Positions 1-6,984 of a stretch of 12,345 nucleotides of DNA are shown here, one piece after another. A program made the translations under genes and the position numbers. The DNA is taken from assembly GCA_025350285.1 (NCBI GenBank), contig JANXYE010000044.1:1-12345 (forward strand). Direction: 5' to 3'. Source of the DNA: Chloroflexota bacterium. Its GTDB lineage: Bacteria; Chloroflexota; Dehalococcoidia; Tepidiformales; Tepidiformaceae. Position 1 is the stretch's first letter; each line of letters starts with the position of its first letter. The notes beneath the pieces are model-generated. The model was not told the DNA's origin, made no database searches, and saw only the letters and a list, made by a program, of their open reading frames with translations.

Positions 1-516
1 GACGTCGAAATCAAGGTGGACGTGAATCAACTCCCCACCGTACACGACGCACTTCGCCTCGCCCGCGCGCTCGAACGCTACGAACTCTCGTGGTTCGAAG
101 ACCCAACACACTTCCAGGATTTCGCCGGGCAGGCGCGCATCGCCGACGCCCTCGATACCCCAGTCTGCTCCGGGGAGTACCACTATGGGCTCGCCCCGTT
201 TCGACAGCTACTGGAGTCGCGGGCCGTGGACATCGTGATGCCGGACCTCTTCCGCGTGGGCGGCTTCACCCAGTTCCTGAAGGTCGCCCACCTGGCGGAG
301 GCGTTCAACCTGCCAGTTGCCAGCCACCTGGCGACGGAGTTGTTCGTCCACGCGATGGCGGCCATCCCGAACGGCCTGACGACGGAACACGTCGCCTGGA
401 CGAACTCTCTCTTTAAGGAAGTTCCGCGGATCGAACCGGGCGGCTGGCTGGCAATCCCCGACGGGCCAGGCCTCGGGCTCGAATTCGATGACGACCGAAT
501 CGCGAAGATGGCCTGA
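1..516 (+). CDS. Enolase-superfamily enzyme (mandelate racemase/muconate lactonizing type), C-terminal part
   Basis: The gene enters the window already open; 171 residues of the C-terminal barrel remain and it ends at TGA 514-516. The three expected Mg2+ ligands of the superfamily are visible: D7 in VDVNQ (window numbering), E33 in WFEDP and E59 in CSGEYHYG. Further on, D82 in MPDLFRVGG and H109 in VASHLA match the Asp-His dyad of the mandelate racemase subgroup, which abstracts a proton alpha to a carboxylate. Family members are racemases or sugar-acid dehydratases acting in the cytoplasm; the substrate cannot be read from this fragment because the N-terminal capping domain is outside the window. 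The P450 gene follows 48 bp later on the same strand, so the two may be co-transcribed. Family assignment is firm, exact reaction open. Confidence 0.9.
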   Translation, partial: DVEIKVDVNQLPTVHDALRLARALERYELSWFEDPTHFQDFAGQARIADALDTPVCSGEYHYGLAPFRQLLESRAVDIVMPDLFRVGGFTQFLKVAHLAEAFNLPVASHLATELFVHAMAAIPNGLTTEHVAWTNSLFKEVPRIEPGGWLAIPDGPGLGLEFDDDRIAKMA

Positions 517-564
517 CCCGCCTGGCAACCCGGTATAGTGGCGTGGGCGAAGGGGAAGCCAGCC

Positions 565-1791
565 GTGCAGATAGACCTCGGTTCCGAAGCGTCCTTACGA
601 GACCCGGCGGGCTATTTTGCCGCTGCCCGAGAGGGGGGCGATATCCAGTGGAGCGACCTGCACCGCGCCTGGCTCGTGCTCTCCCATGCCGAGGTCGAGG
701 CTGGTTTTCGCGACGGCACAACGCTCTCTTCCGACCGAACCGGGCCGCTGCAAAGGGTAGCCGCCAGCCGTTCAGCCGCGTTCGAGCGCGTCGTAGAGCT
801 GCTCAGCGGCTGGATGAACTTCCGCGACCCACCGTTCCATACCCGCCTGCGCGAGCCGGTACGTTCGGTCTTCACGCCGCGCGCTATCTCGGCCCTGGAG
901 CCGGAGATCCGCTCGATCGTGGCGGGAACGCTGGACCGCTTCGATGGTGACGTCGTGGACCTTAGCCAGGCGTTCGCCAAGCCGATCCCGGCGCTGGTCA
1001 TCGCGGCCATGCTCGGCGTCGAGGGCGAAGAGCGCCACCGCCTCCAACGGTGGTCGGATGACCTCTCGTCGATCGTGTTCGCCATCACGCCGGGCGAAGT
1101 GGACGAAGCACCTATTCTCACCGCGACGGAGGAGTTCAGCGACTTCTTTTCAGGCCTTATCGAACGCGAGCGTGCCCACCCGTCGCGAAGCCTGCTTTCG
1201 GCGATCATTGCGGTGGACGACAGTGACCTGACTCACCTGGAACTGATCGGCGCCTGCACATTACTGCTCTTTGCCGGGCACGAAACGACGACCACGCTTC
1301 TCATCAACGCGCTGGGGCTGTTACTGGAACGCCCGCAACTCGCCGCCTGGCTGCGGGACCATCCTGAGGCCGACGCGACCGCCGTCGATGAGTTCCTGCG
1401 CGTCGTGGGCCCGGCTCGCACGATGGTGCGCAAGGTCGCGGCGGACCACGAACGCGGCGGCCAGCAACTGCGCCGGGGCCAAAACGTCTTTCTCTCGATA
1501 GCCGCCGCCAACCACGATCCGGCCGTGTTTGAACGCCCGGCGGAAATCGACCTCGAACGAGACCCGAACCCGCACTTCGGCTTCGGCTGGGGATTGCACT
1601 TCTGCCTCGGAGCCACGCTCGGACGCCTCGAAGCGCGGATCGCCTTGCGCGCGCTGCTGGAACGCTTCCCCGCGTTGGCGGCCGAAGGGCCCGTCTCGCC
1701 ACCACGGGCGAGCGCCCTGGGCTTCGGCCGGCGACCGCTGCTTGCCCGGCTTGGTCAGGAAGCCAGGTCCCAACGAGACACGGCTTCCTGA
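565..1791 (+). CDS. Cytochrome P450
   Basis: A soluble bacterial P450 monooxygenase of 408 residues, the normal length for the class. The I-helix oxygen-activation motif is A237-G-H-E-T241, the K-helix ExxR motif is E276-F-L-R279, and the heme-binding loop FGWGLHFCLG runs 340-349 with the proximal thiolate C347. There is no membrane anchor. I chose GTG 565 because AGGGG at 551-555 lies nine bases upstream; an in-frame GTG at 538 would add nine residues but has a poor ribosome site. P450s hydroxylate or epoxidise hydrophobic substrates with electrons from a ferredoxin and reductase; neither partner is encoded in this window. The preceding enolase-superfamily gene suggests a shared pathway. The stop codon lies inside a 13-bp inverted repeat. 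The family is certain, the substrate unknown. Confidence 0.96.
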   Translation: MQIDLGSEASLRDPAGYFAAAREGGDIQWSDLHRAWLVLSHAEVEAGFRDGTTLSSDRTGPLQRVAASRSAAFERVVELLSGWMNFRDPPFHTRLREPVRSVFTPRAISALEPEIRSIVAGTLDRFDGDVVDLSQAFAKPIPALVIAAMLGVEGEERHRLQRWSDDLSSIVFAITPGEVDEAPILTATEEFSDFFSGLIERERAHPSRSLLSAIIAVDDSDLTHLELIGACTLLLFAGHETTTTLLINALGLLLERPQLAAWLRDHPEADATAVDEFLRVVGPARTMVRKVAADHERGGQQLRRGQNVFLSIAAANHDPAVFERPAEIDLERDPNPHFGFGWGLHFCLGATLGRLEARIALRALLERFPALAAEGPVSPPRASALGFGRRPLLARLGQEARSQRDTAS

Positions 1792-1794
1792 CCA
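1752..1794. terminator. Inverted repeat over the P450 stop codon, probable bidirectional terminator
   Basis: TGGTCAGGAAGCC at 1752-1764 and GGCTTCCTGACCA at 1782-1794 are perfect reverse complements (13-bp stem, 17-nt loop). The right arm contains the P450 TGA stop. It stands between two convergent genes (next stop at 1807), where a shared terminator is expected. No clear T-tract follows on either strand, so it may act as a Rho-independent site only weakly, or as an mRNA 3'-end stabiliser. Confidence 0.65.
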
Positions 1795-1806
1795 CCGTGC
1801 GCTGGG

Positions 1807-2043
1807 CTAATCGCCGTCCTCGTCAACGCATCCAGCAGCGGCCTCGGCGGCATCGTCAGCGGCCTCCTTGGCCGGATCTTCGACGGCGCCATCCGCTTCC
1901 TCGCCGTCATCCTGGCATTGCCCCGAGCCGTTCCCGCCAGCGTACACCCGACTGACCGTGACGCCGGCCACGCTGAGCAAGCCGAGCGTGAGGGCAACGG
2001 CCCCGATCAGCATCCAATTGTGGACCAACCGTGTGAGTGACAT
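1807..2043 (-). CDS. Small membrane-anchored acidic protein, unknown function
   Basis: A 78-residue protein that I do not recognise. It has a short N-terminus with a basic residue, one hydrophobic helix at about residues 10-32 (uncleaved anchor or signal peptide), a short Gly-rich stretch, and then an Ala/Asp/Glu-rich tail to the end with two cysteines. The tail would lie outside the membrane and is strongly negative, so it could bind cations or a basic partner; this is a guess from composition. The gene is supported by a strong ribosome site, GAGGAGG (2050-2056 on the minus strand), six bases before ATG 2043. It follows the sensor kinase gene by 80 bp on the same strand and may be the third member of that operon. 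It is convergent with the P450 gene. Confidence 0.75.
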   Translation of the reverse strand: MSLTRLVHNWMLIGAVALTLGLLSVAGVTVSRVYAGGNGSGQCQDDGEEADGAVEDPAKEAADDAAEAAAGCVDEDGD

Positions 2044-2053
2044 ACCAATCCTC

Positions 2054-2072
2054 CTCGCCCCAGTGGGGCGAG
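2054..2072 (-). promoter_or_regulatory. Perfect 8-bp hairpin touching the Shine-Dalgarno of the small membrane gene
   Basis: CTCGCCCC (2054-2061) and GGGGCGAG (2065-2072) pair perfectly around a 3-nt loop. On the minus strand the hairpin's 3' arm ends in GAG, which is also the first three bases of the GAGGAGG ribosome site (2050-2056) of the 78-residue gene. It also lies 52 bp downstream of the sensor kinase stop codon. It could terminate or attenuate the kinase transcript, or limit ribosome access to the small gene. There is no T-tract, so a translational or mRNA-stability role is at least as likely as termination. Confidence 0.55.
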
Positions 2073-2123
2073 TCCGATGATGGCGGCCGTAGCTTAGCGG
2101 AAGATGAGCCTGCCCGCCCCGGA

Positions 2124-3491
2124 TCAGGGCTGGCCGAGCCGTGGCAGGACGACTCGCACGGTTGTACCCCGCGCGACCTCCGGCAGGTCCACAGCCCCAC
2201 CGTGCAACTGGACGATCGACTCGACGATCGCGAGCCCGAGGCCGCTTCCCGGGCGCCCGCCAGCATAGGCGCCACGTTGGAAGCGGCGGAACACTGCCCC
2301 TCGCACGGCCGCCCGGATGCCGGGGCCGTCATCGGCGAACGTGAGGATGACGTGCCGGCCGCGCTCCTCAAGGCGCACATCGACCTCAACGTCGTCGCCG
2401 CCGTGAACGAACGCGTTCTCCAGAATGTTCGCAATCACCCTTACGAGGAGTTCAGCGTCGCCCGACACGCATGCCCCCGCCTCCGCCGCGTCGTAGCGGA
2501 GCCGCGCGCGGGGATGGTCGGCGGCAAATCCCTCGGCGACCGCAGAAACGAGGTCCGCGAGGTCCACTGCCGCGAATTCGATTGCCTGTGCACCCGAATC
2601 CATACGCGACAGGAGGAGCAACTGGCGCACCAGCCTTGAGAGGCTCTTTGACTGGGCGAGCGCGTCTTCAAGCGTCGTGCGATACACCTCGTCCTGCCGA
2701 GGCCGCGAAAGGGTCACATCGAGCGCCGTTTCCAGGGCGGCCAGCGGCGTGCGCAGTTCGTGCGAGGCATCGGCGATGAAACGCCGTTCTCGCTCAATCC
2801 CAGCGGCCAGCCGATCGAGCATCGCGTTGAAGGTGACGGCCAATTCACCCACCTCATCGCTGGCGGTGGCTCCTTCAATGCGACGGTCGAGTTGCCCCGA
2901 ACTGATGGTGCGGGCGGTCCGCGTAATCTCGCGGATCGGGCGGAGGGCGCGGCGGGCGATTTCGAACGATGCGCCCGCGAGCCCCACCACGGTGACCGCC
3001 ACGGCAATGCCCAGCGTCGTGCGCAGTTGTGCCAGCGGTTCCGTGACCGGCTCCCGGAGGATACCCACGACGACGGTCGCACCGCCGGACGTGCGGCCCG
3101 CGGCCACGCGCAGCTCTTCCCGCCCGTACCTTACGGAACTCAGCGCGTCTCCTTCCGCGGCGGCCCGCGCGACAAGCGCGCGCTCATCAACCGTGGCTGC
3201 GACTCCCGGGCTCAGATCCTGGAGCACTTCGCCGCCCGCTCCGTATACTCGCAAGACCGGCGCGTCTTCGTTCGGCTGCTGAACCGCGGGCAACCGCCCC
3301 GCCCCGTCGAGAAGCCCGCGGCGTGTCTCAAGCTGCGCCCGCACCGTGTCGTCAAGGTTGTCTCTGAGGTCGGCCTCAAAGCGCAGGTAGACCGCCGTGG
3401 ACATGAGAATGAGCGCACCGGCGGAGACGGCCAGGATTGCCAACGCAATGCGCAGCCGGATCGGGAAGCTACGGAGCCGCGAGCGATGCAT
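2124..3491 (-). CDS. Two-component sensor histidine kinase (HAMP, HisKA, HATPase_c)
   Basis: A 455-residue membrane sensor kinase. A first transmembrane helix (about 13-35) and a second (about 158-178) enclose an extracytoplasmic sensor region of about 120 residues with no domain I recognise. A HAMP linker follows (about 179-232), then the dimerisation and phosphoacceptor motif DASHELRTPL with H244, the N box around N359 (NILENAFVHG), the G1 box DDGPGI (387-392) and the G2 box GSGLGL (415-420). All catalytic elements are present, so it should autophosphorylate H244 and pass phosphate to the adjacent regulator. The start ATG at 3491 lies 23 bp inside the regulator gene, implying translational coupling. 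The overall layout resembles the EnvZ/QseC/CusS-type class, but the signal sensed cannot be deduced. Confidence 0.96.
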   Translation of the reverse strand: MHRSRLRSFPIRLRIALAILAVSAGALILMSTAVYLRFEADLRDNLDDTVRAQLETRRGLLDGAGRLPAVQQPNEDAPVLRVYGAGGEVLQDLSPGVAATVDERALVARAAAEGDALSSVRYGREELRVAAGRTSGGATVVVGILREPVTEPLAQLRTTLGIAVAVTVVGLAGASFEIARRALRPIREITRTARTISSGQLDRRIEGATASDEVGELAVTFNAMLDRLAAGIERERRFIADASHELRTPLAALETALDVTLSRPRQDEVYRTTLEDALAQSKSLSRLVRQLLLLSRMDSGAQAIEFAAVDLADLVSAVAEGFAADHPRARLRYDAAEAGACVSGDAELLVRVIANILENAFVHGGDDVEVDVRLEERGRHVILTFADDGPGIRAAVRGAVFRRFQRGAYAGGRPGSGLGLAIVESIVQLHGGAVDLPEVARGTTVRVVLPRLGQP

Positions 3492-4152
3492 CGATCCGAT
3501 ACCCTACTCCGCGCACGGTCTGAATCACGCTGGAATCGAACGGAAAATCGACCTTCTTCCGTAGCCCGTGGATGAGCACCTCGATGAAGTTCGTTTCGCC
3601 GTCCAGTTCGAGGTCCCAGACGTGGTCGGCGATCATCGTCTTGCTTTGGACAGTCCCGGCGTTCCGCATGAGGTACTCCAGCAGGGCAAACTCTTTCGCG
3701 GTCAGGCGAATATCGATGCCAGCGCGCGTCGCCTGGTGGGCCGCCGGGTCCAACGTGAGGTCTGCCACGCGGAGCACCGGCGGGGCCCCGCCACCACGGC
3801 GCAGGAGAGCACGCACGCGGGCCAGCAGTTCGGCCAGTGCGAACGGCTTCACGAGGTAGTCCTCAGCGCCAGCGTCCAGACCGATGACCCGATCCTCCAC
3901 CGCGTCGCGGGCTGTGAGGAAGAGGACTGGCGCTCCGGGCAGGCCGCTGCCGCGCAAGCGCCTGCACACTTCCAGGCCGTCTATCCCCGGCATGGTGATG
4001 TCGAGGATGAGCGCGTCATACGGCACCACGCGAGCAAGGGCGAGGGCGTCTTCGCCGTTGTCCGCCACGTCGATGGCGTATCCGGCCTCCCGTAAGCCGA
4101 GCGCTACGTATGTGCGGATCGTGGGTTCGTCTTCGGCAAAGAGAATGCGCAT
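3469..4152 (-). CDS. OmpR/PhoB-type response regulator
   Basis: A 227-residue DNA-binding response regulator. The receiver domain (about 1-115) shows the acidic pocket E7-D8, phosphoacceptor D51 in LILDITMPG, switch T80 and K102-P103. The C-terminal winged helix has LTAKEFALLEYLM and the end motif VRGVGYRI typical of the OmpR family. Phosphorylation by the kinase downstream should promote dimer binding to promoter repeats. I start it at ATG 4152 (MRILFAEDEP), where the receiver fold begins; an in-frame TTG at 4212 would add 20 residues unlike the family. The gene is divergent from the CIRCE-controlled operon, with 139 bp between start codons. No convincing sigma-70 promoter of its own was found, so whether the CIRCE site also affects it is open. 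Confidence 0.96.
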   Translation of the reverse strand: MRILFAEDEPTIRTYVALGLREAGYAIDVADNGEDALALARVVPYDALILDITMPGIDGLEVCRRLRGSGLPGAPVLFLTARDAVEDRVIGLDAGAEDYLVKPFALAELLARVRALLRRGGGAPPVLRVADLTLDPAAHQATRAGIDIRLTAKEFALLEYLMRNAGTVQSKTMIADHVWDLELDGETNFIEVLIHGLRKKVDFPFDSSVIQTVRGVGYRIDASLAAP

Positions 4153-4227
4153 CCGATCCAAGTATGCGCCGCCGAACCTTAGCGGACCGTGAGTACCGGG
4201 CAGCGTACTCAAGACTCGCCTCTCTGG

Positions 4228-4254
4228 TTAGCACTCTTGACAGGCGAGTGCTAA
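4228..4254. promoter_or_regulatory. CIRCE operator (HrcA binding site)
   Basis: TTAGCACTC (4228-4236), nine bases, then GAGTGCTAA (4246-4254): an exact match to the CIRCE consensus with its canonical 9-bp spacer. CIRCE is bound by HrcA, the heat-shock repressor, which is itself kept active by GroEL; usual targets are groESL and dnaK operons. Here neither is downstream. The site overlaps the -35 element and spacer of the promoter facing the FmdB-type gene, the expected layout for repression. Confidence 0.95.
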
Positions 4255-4266
4255 GTTCGGGATCAT
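4237..4266 (+). promoter_or_regulatory. Predicted housekeeping-sigma promoter embedded in CIRCE
   Basis: A consensus -35 TTGACA (4237-4242) occupies the first six bases of the CIRCE spacer. After 18 bp there is GATCAT (4261-4266), a 4/6 match to the -10 consensus, so transcription would begin near 4273. A ribosome site GAGGAA (4282-4287) and ATG 4292 follow. HrcA on the operator would block polymerase at this promoter. The -35 is strong; the -10 is inferred from spacing. Confidence 0.7.
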
Positions 4267-4291
4267 AGCTCGACAAGCTGCGAGGAACCGG

Positions 4292-4705
4292 ATGCCCACC
4301 TACGACTACAGTTGCCCAAGGTGCAAGGCGATGTACGAACTGCGCGAAGGCTTCGACGCGCCCACGACGCAAACCTGCCAGGAGTGCGGCAAGGCGACCG
4401 CAAAGCGTGTCCTCACGGCCCCTCGTATCGTCTTCAAAGGCAGTGGCTGGTACGCGACCGACAGCCGCAGCAAGACAACGGCGATAGCGGATACCCCGTC
4501 CGAAGGCGGGTCGGACTCGAAGGCCGAAGGAAACGCCGAGACGAAATCCGGCGGGAAGCCGGAGACAAAGTCTGAATCGAAGCCCGCGAAGTCCGAGTCG
4601 AAGGGCGAATCGAAGTCCAGCGAGCCCAAGAGTTCGTCGGGCGAGTCAAAGTCCAGCGGGTCCAAGGGTTCGTCGGGCGACTCCCTCGCCTCCGCGGCTT
4701 CCTGA
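4292..4705 (+). CDS. FmdB-family zinc ribbon protein with Lys/Ser-rich tail
   Basis: A 137-residue protein whose first 45 or so residues are an FmdB-type (CxxC_CxxC_SSSS) zinc ribbon: MPTYDYSCPRC with C8 and C11, then CQEC with C29 and C32, followed by the usual RVLTAPRIVFKGSGWYATD segment. From about residue 65 to the end it is a low-complexity Ser/Lys/Glu/Gly tail, partly built of tandem repeats. FmdB proteins were named as putative regulators of formamidase and amidase genes, but most have no proven role. The ribosome site is GAGGAA four bases before ATG. It is the first gene after the CIRCE operator and promoter, so it is probably heat-inducible. dtd follows after 11 bp. Family call is firm; function is unknown. 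Confidence 0.92.
   Translation: MPTYDYSCPRCKAMYELREGFDAPTTQTCQECGKATAKRVLTAPRIVFKGSGWYATDSRSKTTAIADTPSEGGSDSKAEGNAETKSGGKPETKSESKPAKSESKGESKSSEPKSSSGESKSSGSKGSSGDSLASAAS
4615..4686 (+). repeat. Two tandem 36-bp coding repeats in the FmdB tail
   Basis: The stretch from 4615 is repeated with a 36-bp period from 4651, encoding SSEPKSSSGESK and then SSGSKGSSGDSL, with a few substitutions. The upstream tail holds shorter KSE/KPE/SK units of the same composition, suggesting growth by slippage or unequal exchange. Copy number could vary between strains. Confidence 0.7.
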
Positions 4706-4716
4706 GGCCGCGCCCC

Positions 4717-5190
4717 ATGAAGGCCGTTGTCCAGCGTGTGGCCTACTCGCAGGTGATTGTCGAAGGCGAGATCGTGGCCACGATAGACGACGGATTGCTC
4801 GTGTTGCTCGGAGTCGGTCCCGCGGATGACGCCACGATTGCCCGCCGCCTGGCGGCCAAAGTCGTCGGTCTGCGCGTGTTTTGCGTGAATTCCAAAAACA
4901 TGAACAGTTCGGTCATCGACATTGGCGGAGCAGTCCTCTGCGTGAGCCAGTTCACCCTCTTCGCGGACGTGCGGCGCGGCAACCGCCCGTCGTTCTCCGG
5001 CGCCGCCAATCCGGTGCTCGCGAGCGAACTCTACGAAGCGTTCTGCGCCGAGATTGCCGCACGCGGAGTCCCGTGCGAACGCGGAGTCTTCGGGGCGGAC
5101 ATGGAGGTCGAGTTACTGAACAATGGGCCGGTCACCCTCCTCCTCGATACCGCCGACTGGGAACGGCCACGGCGGGCGCCCGCGACTTGA
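4717..5190 (+). CDS. dtd: D-aminoacyl-tRNA deacylase
   Basis: A 157-residue protein matching DTD, which hydrolyses D-amino acids (and glycine mischarged on tRNA-Ala) from tRNA and recycles the tRNA; it acts as a cytoplasmic homodimer. Both signature motifs are present: SQFTLFAD at 77-84 and NNGPVTLLLD with the Gly-cisPro element at 137-138 (GPVT 137-140) that is inserted into the partner's active site. The MNSSVIDIGG segment (62-71) also fits. The start ATG 4717 is preceded by GAGG (4704-4707), which overlaps the stop of the FmdB-type gene; the 11-bp gap indicates co-transcription from the CIRCE promoter. The C-terminus is about ten residues longer than usual and basic. Confidence 0.96.
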   Translation: MKAVVQRVAYSQVIVEGEIVATIDDGLLVLLGVGPADDATIARRLAAKVVGLRVFCVNSKNMNSSVIDIGGAVLCVSQFTLFADVRRGNRPSFSGAANPVLASELYEAFCAEIAARGVPCERGVFGADMEVELLNNGPVTLLLDTADWERPRRAPAT

Positions 5191-5256
5191 CCCAGAGCGG
5201 GACGGGCGGCAAGCCTTGAACCCACATCCCCGGCCAACGCCACCAAGGACGCCTCC

Positions 5257-6957
5257 ATGCGCATGAGTAAGCTGCTGTTCAAAACGCTGCGAGAGCTGCC
5301 CGCCGACGCCGAACTCCCGAGCCACCAGCTCCTCCTTCGCGCGGGCCTCGTGACGCAGCTGGCCGCCGGGACGTACTGTTTCGCTCCGCTCGGTTGGCGC
5401 GTCTTTCGCCGGCTCGAAAACATCATTCGCGAAGAGATGGACCGCAGCGGCGCCCAGGAAGTCCACCTCCCGGCCCTCCACCCGATCGAGCTGTGGGAAC
5501 AGAGCGGCCGGGCCGAGAGCATGGGCCATACCCTCTTCCGCCTTTCGGACCGCAAGGAGCGCGGCTTCGCCCTCGGGCCTACGCACGAGGAGGTCGTCAG
5601 CTTCCTCGCCTCCAAAACCATCCAGAGCTACCGCGACCTTCCTGTCACGCTCTACCAGATCCAGACGAAGTTCCGGGACGAGGCGCGCCCCCGCGGCGGC
5701 CTCGTCCGCCTGCGCGAGTTCACCATGAAGGACGCCTACAGCTTCGACACCGGCTGGGACACGCTGGACGCCTCGTACGATGCCGCCTTCAAAGCGTATG
5801 TCCGGATCTTCGAACGGGCGGGCGTGCCCGTGATCCCTGTGGCGGCCGATAGCGGCGCGATCGGCGGCAAGGATAGTCAGGAGTTCATCTTTCTCACGCC
5901 GAACGGCGAGGACGAGATCCTCCTCTGCCCCGGCTGCGGGTACGCCGCGAACGCCGAGAAGGCCGAGTTCCGCCGCAAACCGTTCATCGCGGCGGAAGCG
6001 AAGCCGCTTGAAAAGATAGCGACCCCCGGCCAGAAGACGATCGCCGACCTGGTGGCGGCCCTCGGCATCGACGCGCGCCAGACGAATAAAGCGGTCTTCT
6101 ACCGGGCGGACGGCCAGCCCGTGTTCGTGGCCATCCGCGGCGACCTCGATGTCAACGAGATCAAGCTCAAGAACACACTCAAGGCGAGCGACCTGGAGCC
6201 AATGAACGATGCCATGGTGCAGGCCGCCGGCCTCGTCCCCGGGTCCGCCTCGGCCGTTGGGCTCAGCGGTATGACGATCGTCGCCGACGAGAGCGTCGTC
6301 GAAGCGCCGAACCTGGTCGCGGGCGCGAACGAGCCCGATGCCCACTACGTGAACACGAACTACGGACGCGATTGGACGGCGACCGTCGTGGCGGACATCG
6401 CCCTCGCCCGCGCCGGCGAAGCGTGCGCGACCTGCGGGACAGCGCTCGAATCCCGCCGGGGCATGGAGATGGGCCACGTCTTCAAGCTCGGGACCATCTA
6501 CTCCGAATCGATGGGCGTGCACTACCTCAACGAACAGGGCGAGCAGAAACCGGCCGTGATGGGCTGCTACGGCATCGGCGTCGAGCGAATGATGGCGGCC
6601 GTGATTGAAGCGAACCACGACGCGAACGGCATCATCTGGCCGGCCGAGGTAACGCCGTACGACATACACATCGTTGGCTTGAATCTGGACCAGGAACCGG
6701 TGGCCGCGGCCCTCGCCGAAGTCGAGGCGCTCCTGGAAGCCGCCGGACTCTCGGTGCTCGTCGACGACCGGACCGACTCCGCCGGGATAAAGTTCAAGGA
6801 TGCGGACCTGCTGGGCATCCCCCAGCGCCTGACGGTCAGCCCGCGGGCGCTGGGCCAGGGCGGCGTCGAACTCCGTGCGCGGGCGAGCGGCGAAAGCGCG
6901 ATTGTGCCCCTGGCGGATCTCGTCGACCGGCTGCAAGTGAACCGAGGTTCGCGTTGA
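5257..6957 (+). CDS. proS: Prolyl-tRNA synthetase (bacterial type with INS editing domain)
   Basis: A 566-residue class II synthetase that charges tRNA-Pro with proline. The N-terminus MRMSKLLFKTL aligns with the usual start of bacterial ProRS, so ATG 5257 is chosen; AAGGA lies eight bases upstream. Motif 2 is seen at TKFRDEARPRGG (R140-D-E) and motif 3 at GIGVERMMAA (E443-R444). Between them is the INS editing domain (about 223-385), which removes mischarged alanine, with its conserved lysine K278 in TNKAVFYRA and a GLVPGSASAVGL loop in place of the more common GPVGL form. The anticodon-binding domain fills the last 100 residues. It lies 66 bp after dtd with no hairpin between, and is likely in the same unit. 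Confidence 0.98.
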   Translation: MRMSKLLFKTLRELPADAELPSHQLLLRAGLVTQLAAGTYCFAPLGWRVFRRLENIIREEMDRSGAQEVHLPALHPIELWEQSGRAESMGHTLFRLSDRKERGFALGPTHEEVVSFLASKTIQSYRDLPVTLYQIQTKFRDEARPRGGLVRLREFTMKDAYSFDTGWDTLDASYDAAFKAYVRIFERAGVPVIPVAADSGAIGGKDSQEFIFLTPNGEDEILLCPGCGYAANAEKAEFRRKPFIAAEAKPLEKIATPGQKTIADLVAALGIDARQTNKAVFYRADGQPVFVAIRGDLDVNEIKLKNTLKASDLEPMNDAMVQAAGLVPGSASAVGLSGMTIVADESVVEAPNLVAGANEPDAHYVNTNYGRDWTATVVADIALARAGEACATCGTALESRRGMEMGHVFKLGTIYSESMGVHYLNEQGEQKPAVMGCYGIGVERMMAAVIEANHDANGIIWPAEVTPYDIHIVGLNLDQEPVAAALAEVEALLEAAGLSVLVDDRTDSAGIKFKDADLLGIPQRLTVSPRALGQGGVELRARASGESAIVPLADLVDRLQVNRGSR

Positions 6958-6984
6958 ACCGCCCCGGCCAGTAGCCTCCCTGCG

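Noticed and set aside
2083..2118. tRNA-like 5' half (acceptor-like GCGGCCG, TA, then GCTTAGCGG...GAGC like a D arm) between the small membrane gene and the kinase
   Set aside because: No anticodon arm, variable loop or T arm with GTTCGA follows at proper spacing, the D loop is too long, and the sequence runs into the kinase coding region. At most a chance match or relic.
4153..4212. 20-residue N-terminal extension of the response regulator from TTG 4212
   Set aside because: The receiver fold starts at MRILFAEDE (4152); the extension is not family-like and would reach into the region near the CIRCE operator.
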